From Labrenzia sp. DG1229 (GTDB lineage Bacteria > Pseudomonadota > Alphaproteobacteria > Rhizobiales > Stappiaceae): DNA of 64,000 bases. Numbering within the stretch: position 1 is the first letter of the stretch; each line of letters starts with the position of its first letter. The stretch is taken from assembly GCF_000521215.1 (NCBI RefSeq), contig NZ_KI928919.1, forward strand, positions 47,464 through 111,463. The letters are read 5' to 3'. Both the position numbers and the translations under genes were made by a program. The notes beneath the pieces were generated by a model. It searched no databases, was not told where the DNA came from, and worked only from the letters and a program-made list of their open reading frames with translations. Of the stretch, positions 16,844 to 27,344 are shown piece after piece.

Positions 16844-17740
16844 TCATTCCGGTGGGCAGACCTGCGCGGTTTTTCGATTTTCAAGTTCAAGACCAAGGCA
16901 CGCCTTTTCAGTCAATGGGCCGGTCGTGGTCCGCTTTATTGCTGCTGGAAACATGACACGGTGCAGCTCCCTGGCCTTGCCGTCCTGAACTCCGATCACA
17001 CGTAGCGTCCGGCGGTCATTGGAAGGCACCGCTATGTCGGTCCGTCCGTCTCCGTCAAAGTCGAGATCACCGGAAAGGCCTTGCTCGCGGGCGCCGATTT
17101 GGTGATTTGAAAATCCGTGTATCGAAACGATCGGAACCAGGTCTGTGCCACGCCACTCCACGAAATAAAGCGTTCCACCGATATGCGGTGTTTCAACATA
17201 GGCGATCTGGGGCTTCCCGCGTCCGGCGTAGTCCGCGATTCCAGCAATGTTGAGCCATCTGTTGGAGCGACCGATCGGTGCTGTTGAGGCCAGTTCCACC
17301 AGCTTACCGTCCCGCAGCCCATAAATTGCGACGCTTCCGCCAGCCGACAGAAAAGACCGGATCGTGATCACCTCGAACTTTCCATCCTGATCCAAATCCA
17401 CAATTCTGGGTGTTCGGTCTTCGAACACCTGGCTTTCAGGCAAGACAAGCTTGTAGGTACCGCCGTTCCGAACCGAGACATGAAGCGAACCTGCTTCGAT
17501 CGCATCTCCCAGAATGGCGTGCCGGTACCTTCGGGTGGGCGAGCCATACCACGCGGCAACAGCGTCTGGTTCGCCGTTCCGGTAGATGGCGTAGTTTCCG
17601 TCCGGCAAACCGTTTGCCGGTTTTGCACTGCCCGTCGTCCAGACAGCCTCGGGAAGAGGCGAAGCGTTTGCAGGACCTGGCTGCAGTAACAACGCAAAGG
17701 CAAACAGTACAGATAGGCCAATGAGATCTTTCAAGGCCAT
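16844..17740 (-). CDS. Exported FG-GAP/VCBS-repeat protein
   Basis: 298 residues with a signal peptide of about 26 residues (cleavage near ANA-SP). Beta-propeller-type repeats include calcium-loop-like segments DLDQDGKFEV near residue 117 and DLDFDGDGRTDIAV near 231. The only cysteines are two near the C-terminus, probably a disulfide. It begins 3 bases after the XRE regulator stop with AGGAG, so the two are co-transcribed. No enzyme motif is visible; a surface or periplasmic binding role is plausible but unproven. Confidence 0.75.
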   Translation of the reverse strand: MALKDLIGLSVLFAFALLLQPGPANASPLPEAVWTTGSAKPANGLPDGNYAIYRNGEPDAVAAWYGSPTRRYRHAILGDAIEAGSLHVSVRNGGTYKLVLPESQVFEDRTPRIVDLDQDGKFEVITIRSFLSAGGSVAIYGLRDGKLVELASTAPIGRSNRWLNIAGIADYAGRGKPQIAYVETPHIGGTLYFVEWRGTDLVPIVSIHGFSNHQIGAREQGLSGDLDFDGDGRTDIAVPSNDRRTLRVIGVQDGKARELHRVMFPAAIKRTTTGPLTEKACLGLELENRKTAQVCPPE

Positions 17741-17743
17741 CTC

Positions 17744-18550
17744 CTATTCAGCGGCATTCAGGTCGGTGTGCTTATCTCCGGCCGAAAGCAGGCATGTTTC
17801 GGTAGCAGCGTCCATCGGCACCATGAGCTCGATGGTCATTCCCTCGACAACGGCGTCCTGAACGGAAGCAAGTTGCCCGATCATGGACGTCACGCGGAGC
17901 CGGACCCCGTCAGGCCCAAGCAGTTCAACGGGCACGAAAACAGGCACATCTTCGCGAAATGTCTCATCAAGTCCGTCAAGCAAGCCGCTTGCGTGAGCCT
18001 CTTCCAGAAGGTCGGCAAGTTCGGGGTCGTCGGCCGCCTCCCTGTAGAGGCGAGCGGCGAAAACCGGCGCAGCTTCCTTCCAGTTGAGTATCCTATCGCG
18101 GAACCCAGGTGACAGAAAAACCCGGAAAAGGTTCGCAGGCTCGTTCTGTTCTCCCGTAATGCCGGCCAGAAAGAGTTTGCCCGGACCATTGGCCCTTAGA
18201 ATCGTCCAGCGTTTGTCCAGGACGAAGGCCGCAAAGGGCCAGTTCGCCAGAAGCCGGTTCTCGATCAGGTTCAGCGCGTCCTGAACATCGCGCGACTCTT
18301 CGGCACGGCATTTGTAAGGACTTGCGTATCCGGCAGTCTCGTAAAGGACGTGACTGCGGCTGACCGGCAGGGCAAGCTCCCGTTCAATGCGCTGGATCAT
18401 GAACCTGCTCGGCTGGGAACGTCCGGTTTCCAGGAAAGAGAGGTGCCGCTGGGTCGATCCGATGCGGCCTGCCAAGTCGGCCTGACTCAGACTGCGCTCG
18501 CTGCGGAGCGATTTCAAAGACTTTCCGAATGCAGAGCCATACACGTTCAT
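17744..18550 (-). CDS. XRE-family regulator with MmyB-like ligand-binding domain
   Basis: 268 residues. The N-terminal helix-turn-helix (about 10-65) has SLSQADLAGRIGSTQRHLSFLETGRSQPS. The C-terminal region (about 95-250), including ALNLIENRLLANWPFAAFVLD and FRVFLSPGFRD, matches the MmyB-like PAS-related domain that binds fatty-acid-like ligands in some homologues. ATG at 18550 is preferred to the TTG at 18562. It heads an operon with the FG-GAP protein and is divergent from the MAPEG gene, which it may control. Confidence 0.88.
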   Translation of the reverse strand: MNVYGSAFGKSLKSLRSERSLSQADLAGRIGSTQRHLSFLETGRSQPSRFMIQRIERELALPVSRSHVLYETAGYASPYKCRAEESRDVQDALNLIENRLLANWPFAAFVLDKRWTILRANGPGKLFLAGITGEQNEPANLFRVFLSPGFRDRILNWKEAAPVFAARLYREAADDPELADLLEEAHASGLLDGLDETFREDVPVFVPVELLGPDGVRLRVTSMIGQLASVQDAVVEGMTIELMVPMDAATETCLLSAGDKHTDLNAAE

Positions 18551-18658
18551 CTTTGGGTCCAAAAGCTGCCTCTATTCCCTGCAGGGGAATTGCTGCAGGT
18601 TCAGAAAAATCTAGGCTCCGGCCGACGTTCATTCAACACACGAACGCTGGAGTACGCG

Positions 18659-19045
18659 ATGACGACATGGATCCTTGCAGTTCTGGTGCTGTATTTTGGC
18701 CAGATCTATTTCACCGCTCTGATGTATCTGCCATCGGCAGGGCTTATGCGACTCGCCGGTGGGCGGGATGTCTTGCCGGAGAAAGGCAGATTGGCGCTAC
18801 GAGCCGACAAGGCTCTCGTCAACATGAAGGAAAATCTGCCGTTTTTTCTCGTGCCGGCGGTTCTGACTTTTGTCTTGCCGAATGTGAACCTCGGTCTGGC
18901 GATGATCGGGGCGCAGCTGTTTTTCTGGGGGCGCCTCGCTTATGCGCCGCTTTATGTATCGGGAATTCCAGGGCCACGTTCCATCGCCTACGGGGTTGCA
19001 CTGATTGGCAACTTCATAATGGTCTGGGCACTCTTCGGCGGTTGA
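18659..19045 (+). CDS. MAPEG-family membrane protein
   Basis: 128 residues with four hydrophobic helices. NMKENLPFFLVPA and RLAYAPLYVSGIPGPRSIAYG match the MAPEG family (membrane-associated eicosanoid and glutathione metabolism), in which the ENLP and RxxY motifs shape the glutathione site. The bacterial substrate is unknown. The divergent XRE regulator with a lipid-ligand-type domain lies 108 bases away and is a candidate controller. The gene runs tail to tail into msrB. Confidence 0.87.
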   Translation: MTTWILAVLVLYFGQIYFTALMYLPSAGLMRLAGGRDVLPEKGRLALRADKALVNMKENLPFFLVPAVLTFVLPNVNLGLAMIGAQLFFWGRLAYAPLYVSGIPGPRSIAYGVALIGNFIMVWALFGG

Positions 19046-19083
19046 TTGGACAAGATACCTTGCGTTGCGCTTTCCCTGGAAGG

Positions 19084-19107
19084 CCTGACCGGATACTTTC
19101 GGTCAGG
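19084..19107. terminator. Hairpin between convergent MAPEG and msrB genes
   Basis: CCTGACCG (19084-19091) and CGGTCAGG (19100-19107) form an 8-bp GC-rich stem with an 8-base loop. There is no T run on either side, so it is at best a weak or factor-assisted bidirectional terminator. Confidence 0.4.
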
Positions 19108-19113
19108 TCGAAT

Positions 19114-19572
19114 TCAGGTGTCTTCGCCAGACTTTGCTGGACGGCTTCCGCCATGAACGAAGGTCATGGCATGTCCGTTAAGGCAATATCGCAGTCCGGT
19201 CGGCTTTGGACCATCGGGAAACACATGTCCCAGATGAGCATCGCACTGACGGCAGCGGATCTCTGTCCGGGTCATGCCGTGTGACTTGTCTTCCAGTTCC
19301 CGGGTCGAGTCGGGATGAACCGATTGAAAAAAACTGGGCCACCCGCATCCGGCATCGAATTTGGTGTCCGACATGAAAAGCGGCGCTTCGCAACACACGC
19401 AGTCATATCGCCCGACGAGCTTGTTGTCCCAATGGGGTCCCGTAAAGGGTCGTTCTGTTCCGGACTGGCGTGTCACATAGAATTGCTCAGCCGTTAGCTG
19501 ATTCATCCACTCGGCAGTGGTCTTTCTCACCTTGGGCGCTTCGTCTTCCGTGTGGGTGATGTCGTCGCTCAT
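19114..19572 (-). CDS. msrB: Peptide-methionine (R)-S-oxide reductase MsrB
   Basis: 152 residues. Reduces the R epimer of methionine sulfoxide in proteins using thioredoxin. Zinc ligands are seen in two pairs, CVCC and [15 protein letters not shown] is the substrate-site signature and the catalytic Cys is in LRYCLNG. ATG at 19572 is preceded by AGGAAC; an ATG at 19599 is possible but lacks this. Length and motifs are those of a cytoplasmic single-domain MsrB. A fitting neighbour is the redox-responsive reductase at 15.4 kb, though it is not in the same operon. Confidence 0.96.
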   Translation of the reverse strand: MSDDITHTEDEAPKVRKTTAEWMNQLTAEQFYVTRQSGTERPFTGPHWDNKLVGRYDCVCCEAPLFMSDTKFDAGCGWPSFFQSVHPDSTRELEDKSHGMTRTEIRCRQCDAHLGHVFPDGPKPTGLRYCLNGHAMTFVHGGSRPAKSGEDT

Positions 19573-19654
19573 TGTGAAGTTCCTGGTTTCAATTTTCATG
19601 TGAAGAGATAGGACATTGCAGTCAAACGGCAATAAGTCGTGGATCAACAGTGCG

Positions 19655-20650
19655 TTAGCGGGACAGGGTGCGCATGACGGTTTTGACCCTGTTCCCGCCC
19701 TCCTGACGTGCCTGGAAAACGCAATCTTCGGCTGCGGACAGAATGACTTCCGGACTTTCCGATATGCCGGTTTGTTCTGCCACGACGCATGCGGCGCCAA
19801 CGGATGCAGTGACAATGCCGTTTCCCGCAGTGTTGGCAGGGTTCGGTATTGCGAGATCCTGGATGGCTATGTGTATGTAAGCGCTGATGGTTTCCGCTCC
19901 CATCTCGTGGGTTCTGGGCAGAAGAAGTGAGAATTCCGCTTCGGCTGTGCGCGCAGTAATGTCTGCTGGTCGGCGCGCTGTTTCCTTCAGCATTCCAGCT
20001 ACCCTGGACAGGCAATCTTCCACCGCGCCGGGCCCATGGTTTTCGGCAAAGGACTCAAAGCGGTCGAGCGTGACCTTGATCAGGCTGGTGTGCGACTTTT
20101 CGCGCAGCGAGATTGCCCATTCCCGTTTCAAGTTGTCTTCAAAGGCACGACGATTGTACAGACCGGTAAGCGGATCGCTCTGCGAGGCGGCCTCGAGCAG
20201 GTTCTCCAACTCGCGCAGTCTTGCAATGCTGCGGAAATAGACAACATAGGCATAGGGTTTGCCGTGTCCGTCTTCCAGAAGGTGCACGGTGACCTCCGCC
20301 CAGACCAGTGAACCATAGGCTGACCTCAGTTGAAGATCCGCTTTCGGCAGCGTGACCGGACGGGCAGCGCTTCCGGACAAGATCAGATGCAGAGCCTCCG
20401 CGTCGGCGTTTTCCTCATCGATATAGACCAGATCGCTCATGTGATCGGCGAGGTTTGCCGAAGACCAGCCAAACAGCTTTTCGGTAGCCGGGGAAACAAA
20501 GGTTGGCTTTCCGTCCAGGGACAACACGATGACGGCGTCCGGACTCAGTTTGACAATTGCTTCGAAATCAATACCAGGCGCGTGCAGCTGATCTGCCGCG
20601 GAAGATCTGTTCTTATTGTGGTCCAACGCCATTACTGTCTCGCTCAGCAT
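19655..20650 (-). CDS. PAS-GGDEF protein with degenerate GGDEF signature
   Basis: 331 residues, cytoplasmic. A PAS domain covers about 25-140 ([20 protein letters not shown]) and a GGDEF domain about 150-325, entered by the usual [14 protein letters not shown]. At the active-site turn the sequence reads [12 protein letters not shown] where diguanylate cyclases have R-x-G-G-D-E-F. Both glycines and the Asp are changed, so cyclase activity is unlikely, and the RxxD inhibitory site is also absent. A GTP-binding or protein-interaction role, as in other degenerate GGDEF proteins, is the likelier reading. No EAL domain. Confidence 0.88.
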   Translation of the reverse strand: MLSETVMALDHNKNRSSAADQLHAPGIDFEAIVKLSPDAVIVLSLDGKPTFVSPATEKLFGWSSANLADHMSDLVYIDEENADAEALHLILSGSAARPVTLPKADLQLRSAYGSLVWAEVTVHLLEDGHGKPYAYVVYFRSIARLRELENLLEAASQSDPLTGLYNRRAFEDNLKREWAISLREKSHTSLIKVTLDRFESFAENHGPGAVEDCLSRVAGMLKETARRPADITARTAEAEFSLLLPRTHEMGAETISAYIHIAIQDLAIPNPANTAGNGIVTASVGAACVVAEQTGISESPEVILSAAEDCVFQARQEGGNRVKTVMRTLSR

Positions 20651-21061
20651 TCCATGGCAACGCTACGTCCATGGCTTCGCTGTACCAAAACTGAACGGTA
20701 TTTGGATTGCGAAATCAAGTGGCATCGAACGGGCCTATTTGCTCGGGAGGCGAAAAAGGCTCCTTGCTTTGGTTAATTTGCACAGATTGACAATAGTCGA
20801 CGCTTCGAATTTATCGGGCTCGCTCCAAGACCATCCACTCTCTTTGGCAGCTTTCACGTGACGAAACACCAAGGTAACCTCCGAACGAAGCAGGGCCAAT
20901 GTCGAATTATTCCAAAAATCGTTCCTGAATCGCTTGAAGACGCGCAATCGTGTGCCTTAGACATGTCATAAATATTCCAGCCCGCTATTATTCAGCAAAA
21001 AGGTGTTGATTCGAGCGGGTTGACACCAGTCGGTCTATTTAAAACGTGACGAAAGATCAGT
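20651..21061. other. Divergent promoter region between the GGDEF gene and mrpA
   Basis: About 410 bases. The central part is moderately AT-rich and has a 70-codon minus-strand frame with no motif or ribosome binding site. The last 70 bases before mrpA contain TTGACA (21019-21024) followed by a T/A-rich TATTTAAA patch. It probably carries both promoters; no clear palindrome was found. Confidence 0.4.
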
Positions 21062-23452
21062 ATGACGCCAGCAGTGATCGACGACACTACTTTATACGCC
21101 GTTCTGGCACCGTTCGCCGCAGCCGTGGTCGCTCCGTTTTTGACGCGCTTGCTCAAACACAATGCGGCCTGGCCACTTGCGCTGGTGCCGGCACTGATCT
21201 TCCTGCATTTCGTTGGTTTCATCGAGCCGGTTTCCCGGGGAGAGACGTTCGTGGCGGCCAAGGCGTGGGCGCCGAGCTACGGTATCAATTTTTCGGTTTA
21301 CGTCGATGGCCTGTCAACACTCTTCGGCCTGCTGATCTCAGGTATCGGCACGTTCATCATTCTCTACGCGGGCGGTTATCTGAAAGGGCATCCTCAGCAG
21401 GGTCGGTTCTTTTCATTCCTGTTCATGTTCATGGGAGCGATGCTCGGGCTCGTTCTCGGCAATAACCTGATCTCGCTGTTTATTTTCTGGGAGTTGACGT
21501 CGATCACGTCGTTCCTGCTGATCGGCTTCGATCACCTTCGTGCTGCCTCCAGAAGAGCTGCAATCCAGGCACTTGTTGTGACAGGCGGCGGCGGGCTTGC
21601 CCTGCTGGCAGGCTTCATTCTGATCATCTCCGCGACCGGCGAGATCGAGATGTCCGTGCTGCTGGGCTCACCGGACATCATCAAGGATTCCGGACTCTAT
21701 CTGCCGATTTTCCTGCTGGTTCTAGGCGGTGCTTTCACGAAGTCGGCTCAGTTTCCGTTCCATTTCTGGTTGCCGAACGCGATGGAAGCGCCGACCCCGG
21801 TTTCCGCCTATCTCCACTCCGCGACCATGGTCAAGGCGGGCGTCTACATGCTGATGCGCATGCATCCGCTTCTCGGAGACACGGTACTCTGGACCACCGT
21901 GCTGCCTTTGTTCGGCGGTGTGACGCTTCTGGTCGGAACGATCCTTGCGGTCCGTCAGACCGACCTGAAACTGATGCTGGCCTATACAACGGTGGCCTCG
22001 CTCGGGCTCCTCGTGATGCTCACCGGCACCAGTCATGAAAAAGCTCTCGAAGGCGCAGTTCTTTATCTGCTGGCCCATTCGCTCTTCAAGGGGGCGCTCT
22101 TCATGGTCGCCGGCACGATCGATCATGAAGCAGGGACGCGGGATGTTACCAAGCTCGGCGGTCTCAGAAAGGCAATGCCTGTCACCTTCGTGGCAGCCTG
22201 TCTGGCGGCACTTTCCATGGCCGGACTGCCACCCTTTATCGGTTTCATAGCCAAGGAAGTTCTCTATTACGGTACCTCAAACATCGAGGACCCGGGTCAG
22301 CTTGGTGTTATCATTACTATTGTCGCGGTCATCGGAAACGCACTGATGCTGGTGATTGCCGCTGCGGTCGCGATGAAACCGTTTTTCGGTCCCAAAGTCG
22401 ATACCCCCAAACAAGCACACGAGGGCCCGGTTCTTCTCATTGCAGGGCCTGTGGTGCTCTCAGTTATCGGCATCATCCTGGGATTGATTGCCCATACAAC
22501 GGGCATGCTTTTCGTTGGCCCGACGCTGTCATCGCTGCTTGGTGAATTCAAGCAGATTGATCTTCATTTGATACCGACAGAGCTCACCCCCGTGATTCTG
22601 TCTTTCACTACCGTCGGTCTTGGCATTGCACTCTTCACCCAACTCGACAAGTTGCGAGACTTCATTGCATCCGTCCTCAAGGCGATCGGCTGGGGACCGG
22701 ACCAGGGGTTCGACCAGTTCGTGAGCGGGATCGTCCGTTTCGCCACATGGCTGACCCGACTGCTTCAGACGGGCAAGATGCAGACCTACATGCTTCTGAC
22801 ATTCTTCTTCACGGCACTGGCGGTGCTGTTGCCCGGCTACCTGACGAACAGTTTCCCGGCAATGCCGAAACTTCCAGAATACCGTTTCTACGAGTGGGGC
22901 ATTCTCCTGATCGCGGTGCTCGGTCTTTTCGCAATCCTGGTTGCCAGAACCCGGCTGACCGCCATCGTGTCGCTTGGTGTCCAGGGCTTCGCCGTGGCTT
23001 TGATCTTCATGATGTTCGGTGCTCCGGATCTTTCCTTCACGCAGTTCATGGTGGAAACGCTGTCCGTGGTCATTCTGGCGCTGGTTATGACACGCCTCAA
23101 TCTATCGCCACGTGACCATCGCACCGTTCCGGCGAGACTGCTGGCGGGTGTTGTTGCGGTTGCCGTCGGGCTTGGCCTTGGGTTGACGCTGCTTTCCATC
23201 ACGCAACAGCCTTTCGACAGCACGTTGTCCGTCTTCTTTACGGAATTCAGCCGTTCGATTGCTCACGGACGCAACATCGTCAACGTGATCCTCGTCGATT
23301 TCCGCGGCTTTGATACGCTCGGTGAAATTGCGGTCGTCGTCCTCGCCGGTCTGTGTGTCCTGGCTCTCATCAGGGTGCGAACCAAACCGGATGCCGTGCT
23401 GGACCCGCCGCCTGAACGCACCGGTCAATCTCAAAATGCGGAGGCTCGCTGA
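21062..23452 (+). CDS. mrpA: Mrp Na+/H+ antiporter subunit A
   Basis: 796 residues. The NuoL-like proton-channel core shows [14 protein letters not shown] (key Glu), [20 protein letters not shown] and [13 protein letters not shown] (key Lys). The C-terminal part has [18 protein letters not shown], the MrpA-specific helix region implicated in Na+ movement. It is the largest subunit of the hetero-oligomeric antiporter that drives Na+ out using the proton gradient. In Sinorhizobium pha1 subunits A and B are fused, whereas here they are separate. The stop shares a base with the mrpB start. Confidence 0.96.
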   Translation: MTPAVIDDTTLYAVLAPFAAAVVAPFLTRLLKHNAAWPLALVPALIFLHFVGFIEPVSRGETFVAAKAWAPSYGINFSVYVDGLSTLFGLLISGIGTFIILYAGGYLKGHPQQGRFFSFLFMFMGAMLGLVLGNNLISLFIFWELTSITSFLLIGFDHLRAASRRAAIQALVVTGGGGLALLAGFILIISATGEIEMSVLLGSPDIIKDSGLYLPIFLLVLGGAFTKSAQFPFHFWLPNAMEAPTPVSAYLHSATMVKAGVYMLMRMHPLLGDTVLWTTVLPLFGGVTLLVGTILAVRQTDLKLMLAYTTVASLGLLVMLTGTSHEKALEGAVLYLLAHSLFKGALFMVAGTIDHEAGTRDVTKLGGLRKAMPVTFVAACLAALSMAGLPPFIGFIAKEVLYYGTSNIEDPGQLGVIITIVAVIGNALMLVIAAAVAMKPFFGPKVDTPKQAHEGPVLLIAGPVVLSVIGIILGLIAHTTGMLFVGPTLSSLLGEFKQIDLHLIPTELTPVILSFTTVGLGIALFTQLDKLRDFIASVLKAIGWGPDQGFDQFVSGIVRFATWLTRLLQTGKMQTYMLLTFFFTALAVLLPGYLTNSFPAMPKLPEYRFYEWGILLIAVLGLFAILVARTRLTAIVSLGVQGFAVALIFMMFGAPDLSFTQFMVETLSVVILALVMTRLNLSPRDHRTVPARLLAGVVAVAVGLGLGLTLLSITQQPFDSTLSVFFTEFSRSIAHGRNIVNVILVDFRGFDTLGEIAVVVLAGLCVLALIRVRTKPDAVLDPPPERTGQSQNAEAR

Positions 23453-23871
23453 TGCGCACGGTCATTTTCCGCACCATTGCACCCTATCTTGCTGCGCTGA
23501 TGGTTCTGTTTTCCATCTTCGTGCTCCTTCGCGGGCACAATGAGCCGGGTGGTGGGTTCATCGGCGGGTTGATCGCGGCCTCGGCGCTGGCGATTTTCGG
23601 GATTGCCTGCGGTGTTGCCTCGGTGAGGCGGGCCATCGTGTTTCACCCGATGGGTATTTCCGGGTTCGGGCTGTTCATCGGAGCGCTTGCCGGTGTCGTG
23701 TCCATCTTCAGGGGCCAGGCCTTCATGACAAGCCAATGGCTGATTTTCGACTTCTTTGATGTCGAGGTTGCCCTGTCGACACCGCTTGTCTTCGACATCG
23801 GCGTCTACCTTGTGGTTGTCGGGGCAATCGGCTCCATCGCCCTTGCGCTGGAAGAAAGGGAGTCGGACTGA
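23452..23871 (+). CDS. mrpB: Mrp Na+/H+ antiporter subunit B
   Basis: 139 residues, four helices, with the MnhB signature [16 protein letters not shown] near residues 24-39. Accessory membrane subunit contacting MrpA. Its start overlaps the mrpA stop by one base and its stop overlaps the mrpC start by one base, so translation is coupled. Normal length and no anomalies. Confidence 0.95.
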   Translation: MRTVIFRTIAPYLAALMVLFSIFVLLRGHNEPGGGFIGGLIAASALAIFGIACGVASVRRAIVFHPMGISGFGLFIGALAGVVSIFRGQAFMTSQWLIFDFFDVEVALSTPLVFDIGVYLVVVGAIGSIALALEERESD

Positions 23872-24248
23872 TGGAAACCGGTGTCACAGTCCTGATCGGC
23901 CTGTTCTTTATGGTTGCTGTCTATCTCATGCTGTCAAAGCAACTCGTGCGGATCTTGCTCGGCATTGCCATCCTCGGAAATGCGGTGAACATGCTCATAT
24001 TCACCAACGGCCGGCTCACGCGGGAAATTCCACCGCTGATCCCGGCGCATCTCTACACGCCGGAAACAGCGACGGCCAATCCACTGCCGCAGGCCCTGGT
24101 TCTGACCGCGATCGTGATCTCGTTTTCGTTTTTTGCATTTCTCCTGGTTCTGGCGTTTCGAGCGTATCAGGAACTTGGAACCGATGAGGTCAACAAGATG
24201 CGCGTTGCCGAACCAGAAAACGACCAAACTCCGCCTCAAGGGTACTAA
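23871..24248 (+). CDS. mrpC: Mrp Na+/H+ antiporter subunit C (NuoK-like)
   Basis: 125 residues with three helices. LVRILLGIAILGNAVNMLIFT and PQALVLTAIVISFSFFAFLL are the NuoK-like marks, including the conserved Glu-free first helix typical of MrpC. Coupled to mrpB through a one-base overlap; the mrpD start follows 5 bases after its stop. Length normal. Confidence 0.95.
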   Translation: METGVTVLIGLFFMVAVYLMLSKQLVRILLGIAILGNAVNMLIFTNGRLTREIPPLIPAHLYTPETATANPLPQALVLTAIVISFSFFAFLLVLAFRAYQELGTDEVNKMRVAEPENDQTPPQGY

Positions 24249-24253
24249 GCTTT

Positions 24254-25858
24254 ATGGCAGGCTCTTCTGTTTCCGTTGACTATGCCGACGCAATGATCAC
24301 GACGCCAATCGCGGCGGGGGACTGGCTCATTGTCGCGCCGTCCCTGATCACGATGCTCGGCGGGGCGCTTTGCCTCATGTTGCGCAAGCACACCGATCTT
24401 CAGCCAAAGCTTGGCATAACGCTGCTCGGAGCGCTCGTTCTGGCCAGCTTTGCATTGCTTGTCCGGGTTCTGGACCACGGCGTTATCACGATGGTGATGG
24501 GCAACTGGTTGCCGCCTTTCGGGATAGCGGTGACTGCCGACGCCCTTGGAGCCACACTGACGTTCATCGGTTCGGTTGTTGCCTTTTGTGCCGGGCTGTT
24601 CGGTATGAAGACGGTCAGCAATTCGGGGCGCAGATACGGGTTCTATCCGTTCCTGCTGTTGCTCATGACAGGGGTGTGCGGGTCCTTCCTGACAGCCGAT
24701 ATCTTCAACCTTTATGTCTGGTTCGAGGTCCTGCTGATTTCATCCTACGGCCTGCTCATTCTCGGCAATGACCGGATCCAGCTGGATGGAGCCGTGAAAT
24801 ACGGAGTGCTCAATCTGGTCGGAACCAATCTGTTTCTGATCGCAACGGGTCTGCTTTACGGTATTTTCGGCACGCTCAACATGGCCGATATCGCCATCAA
24901 GGTTGCCGAACTGGAAAATCCGGCATCGGGAACACTTGCAACCGTTGCAGCGCTTTATTTTCTTGCCTTTGCCATGAAAGCGGCCGCCTTTCCCGTCAAT
25001 TTCTGGCTGCCGGCCTCCTATCATACGCCGAATATTGTTGTGTCCGCCGTGTTTGCGGGGCTACTTACCAAGGTCGGTGTCTATGCCCTGATCAGGATAT
25101 TTGTACTCATCCTGCCCGCTTCACTCGACTACATGGCCGATATATTTGGCCTGGTTGCCATCGTTACGCTGATGACCGGTGCGCTCGGCGCTCTGGCACA
25201 GACAGAGATCAGAAGGTTGCTGGGGTATCTGGTGATTGCCGGGATCGGATCGATGCTGGCGGGCGTTGCTGTTGCATCCAATGACAAGGTCGCCACCCTG
25301 GCCATATCAGGCGCAATTTTCTATGCGGTGCATTCCATCATTGTCATGACAGCGCTCTACATGTCCGCCGGGATCATGAACATGATGGGTGGCTCCTACA
25401 ACCTCAGGAAGCTGGGCGGTCTCTATCAGAAGAGCATTGCGTTTGCGGGCGTGTTTCTGATCCTGGCATTTGCCGTGTCGGGCCTGCCGCCCTTTTCCGG
25501 ATTCTGGCCGAAAATCATGCTCGTCGACGCCGCTTTCAAAGATGAACGGTTCTGGCTGGGAGCAGCCATTCTTGTCAGCGGTTTCCTGACGACGCTTGCC
25601 ATGGGACGCATCTGGATCTTCGCTTTCTGGCGAGGTGGACCGGAAGGAACGCCTGACGGTCAAAGCGTTGAAGTGTCCGGTTCATCGCAGGCGGATCTTG
25701 CAAGCGGCGCGATCTGGTTGCCTCTGGGCATTCTCACCGCACTTGTTGTCTATTTCGGCATCCAACCGGAATGGATGATAGAATTATCGACGCAGGGTGC
25801 GAGCAGTGTCGTTGATCCGCTCGGCTACATTCGCTCAGTCTTTGGAGAACAGGGATGA
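24254..25858 (+). CDS. mrpD: Mrp Na+/H+ antiporter subunit D (NuoN/M-like)
   Basis: 534 residues with 14 predicted helices. YVWFEVLLISSYGLLI supplies the conserved channel Glu, and MKAAAFPVNFWLP and GLLTKVGVYAL supply the channel lysines. A second proton-pumping-type subunit paralogous to the core of MrpA. The start is only 5 bases from the mrpC stop, and ATGA overlap joins it to mrpE. An ATG at 24294 is possible but leaves out no conserved segment. Confidence 0.95.
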   Translation: MAGSSVSVDYADAMITTPIAAGDWLIVAPSLITMLGGALCLMLRKHTDLQPKLGITLLGALVLASFALLVRVLDHGVITMVMGNWLPPFGIAVTADALGATLTFIGSVVAFCAGLFGMKTVSNSGRRYGFYPFLLLLMTGVCGSFLTADIFNLYVWFEVLLISSYGLLILGNDRIQLDGAVKYGVLNLVGTNLFLIATGLLYGIFGTLNMADIAIKVAELENPASGTLATVAALYFLAFAMKAAAFPVNFWLPASYHTPNIVVSAVFAGLLTKVGVYALIRIFVLILPASLDYMADIFGLVAIVTLMTGALGALAQTEIRRLLGYLVIAGIGSMLAGVAVASNDKVATLAISGAIFYAVHSIIVMTALYMSAGIMNMMGGSYNLRKLGGLYQKSIAFAGVFLILAFAVSGLPPFSGFWPKIMLVDAAFKDERFWLGAAILVSGFLTTLAMGRIWIFAFWRGGPEGTPDGQSVEVSGSSQADLASGAIWLPLGILTALVVYFGIQPEWMIELSTQGASSVVDPLGYIRSVFGEQG

Positions 25859-26331
25859 CGAGCCTCTTTCTCATCAACATTCTCATGGCGTTGGCCTGGG
25901 GAGCTGTTACGGGCAGTTTTTCGGAGGTCAATCTCGCTTTCGGATTTGTGCTTGGGTCAGGTGCGCTCTATCTGATCCGGGAGCAAGTGGGCACATCGGC
26001 GTATTTTCGGCGGTTCGGAAAATCCGTCGGGCTAGCCGTAACCTTCGTGCGGGAACTGGTCCTGTCGGCCTGGAGGGTCGCGATGATCGTGCTCAGGCCA
26101 AAAATCGAGCTTGAACCGGGCATCATTGCTCTCCCGTTGACTGTCGACACGGATTTCGAAATCACAATGCTTGCAAATCTCATTACCCTGACGCCCGGCA
26201 CTTTGTCCGTCGATGTATCGGAGGATCGCAAGACGCTCTTCATCCACTGCATTGACGTTCCGGATCCGCAGGCAACGATCGATGACATCAAGAACGGATT
26301 TGAGCGCAAGATCATGGAGGCGTTCAGATGA
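25855..26331 (+). CDS. mrpE: Mrp Na+/H+ antiporter subunit E
   Basis: 158 residues. Two N-terminal helices are followed by a cytoplasmic domain. [17 protein letters not shown] and [20 protein letters not shown] are the MnhE signatures. It overlaps mrpD and mrpF by four bases each (ATGA). The subunit is required for full assembly in characterised systems. Confidence 0.94.
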   Translation: MTSLFLINILMALAWGAVTGSFSEVNLAFGFVLGSGALYLIREQVGTSAYFRRFGKSVGLAVTFVRELVLSAWRVAMIVLRPKIELEPGIIALPLTVDTDFEITMLANLITLTPGTLSVDVSEDRKTLFIHCIDVPDPQATIDDIKNGFERKIMEAFR

Positions 26332-26684
26332 CCCCGTTTGAATTGTTTGCGTCCCAGTTCCTCGGCGTTGCGGTCAAGATTTCACTTGGAATTCTGACTG
26401 TCGCCTTCATGGTCATCGTTTACAGGACAGTCAAGGGACCCGGACTGCCGGACAGGGTCGTTGCGCTGGATATGCTTGTTGCCGTCGGTATCGGCTTCAT
26501 TGCCGCAATCGGCGTTTCCACGGGGATCTATCTCTACATCGATATTGCCATCACGCTGGGCCTCGTCGGCTTCCTGGCAACGGTGGCCTTTGCGCGTTTC
26601 ATTCTCAACCGTGGAATGGCGGGTGACGACACCATCATGGAAGAGGTCGAGGAAAGCATCAAACGCAGGGAGGCAGGCCAATGA
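26328..26684 (+). CDS. mrpF: Mrp Na+/H+ antiporter subunit F
   Basis: 118 residues with three helices. [19 protein letters not shown] is the MnhF signature containing the conserved Asp. It is longer at the N-terminus (about 15 residues) than many MrpF proteins. ATGA overlaps at both ends. Confidence 0.94.
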   Translation: MTPFELFASQFLGVAVKISLGILTVAFMVIVYRTVKGPGLPDRVVALDMLVAVGIGFIAAIGVSTGIYLYIDIAITLGLVGFLATVAFARFILNRGMAGDDTIMEEVEESIKRREAGQ

Positions 26685-27025
26685 GTGCGATCGTTGATAT
26701 CGTAACCGGTCTGATGCTGATCACAGGAGCATGTTTTGCCTTTGTCGCATCGCTCGGTCTCGTCCGGCTGAAGGACGTGTACATGCGAACGCATGCCGCA
26801 TCAAAGGCCGGAACACTCGGCTCGGGTCTCATGCTGCTTGCGCTGGCTGTGGAGGCCGGCGACCTTTCCGTTGTGACACGCGCCATTGCCGGTGTCGTCT
26901 TCTTCCTGCTGACAGCCCCAATTTCGGCCCATTTATTGGCAAAAGCTGCATATGCGGCAGGATATCGCCCCTGCGCTGATACCAAAATCGACGCATTGGC
27001 CGAGACCGTTCGGCCAAAAGAGTGA
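26681..27025 (+). CDS. mrpG: Mrp Na+/H+ antiporter subunit G
   Basis: 114 residues with three helices. [24 protein letters not shown] carries the MnhG/PhaG signature. Last gene of the seven-gene operon, coupled to mrpF by ATGA. No strong terminator follows; the operon runs into the AT-rich mucR upstream region. Confidence 0.94.
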   Translation: MSAIVDIVTGLMLITGACFAFVASLGLVRLKDVYMRTHAASKAGTLGSGLMLLALAVEAGDLSVVTRAIAGVVFFLLTAPISAHLLAKAAYAAGYRPCADTKIDALAETVRPKE

Positions 27026-27344
27026 TCTTGGGCGCACAACAGCCTTGCGAAACCGGAAGACTGGCGTAAGGGAATACTATTAGTCCATTGTCGATTTCGA
27101 TATATATGAAATAGTCGGTATTTATAGAATTTGATTATTATTGCCGAGAAATGTTTTTTATTTGATTTTCGGGGTTGTATAAGAAGGAAAGCAGCGATAT
27201 AAGGCTGTGACAATCACCTGCAAAGTAGAATCGCAATTGATTTCTAATTCCGCAAGTAACGTAATTTTTCAAGCGTTTTCGGAACAAATTACTTGCAGGT
27301 TTACACCGAAGCTTAATTCAAATTTGGAAGAGAACGGGTGAAAT
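27026..27344. promoter_or_regulatory. AT-rich mucR upstream region
   Basis: About 320 bases with no gene, much more AT-rich than its surroundings, with many T-A steps (TATATATG, TATTTATAG, TTATTATTG). MucR proteins bind such AT-rich minor-groove sites and commonly repress their own gene, so autoregulation here is likely (family knowledge). A weak 8-bp inverted repeat ACCTGCAA/TTGCAGGT is present at 27216-27223 and 27293-27300. Confidence 0.5.
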
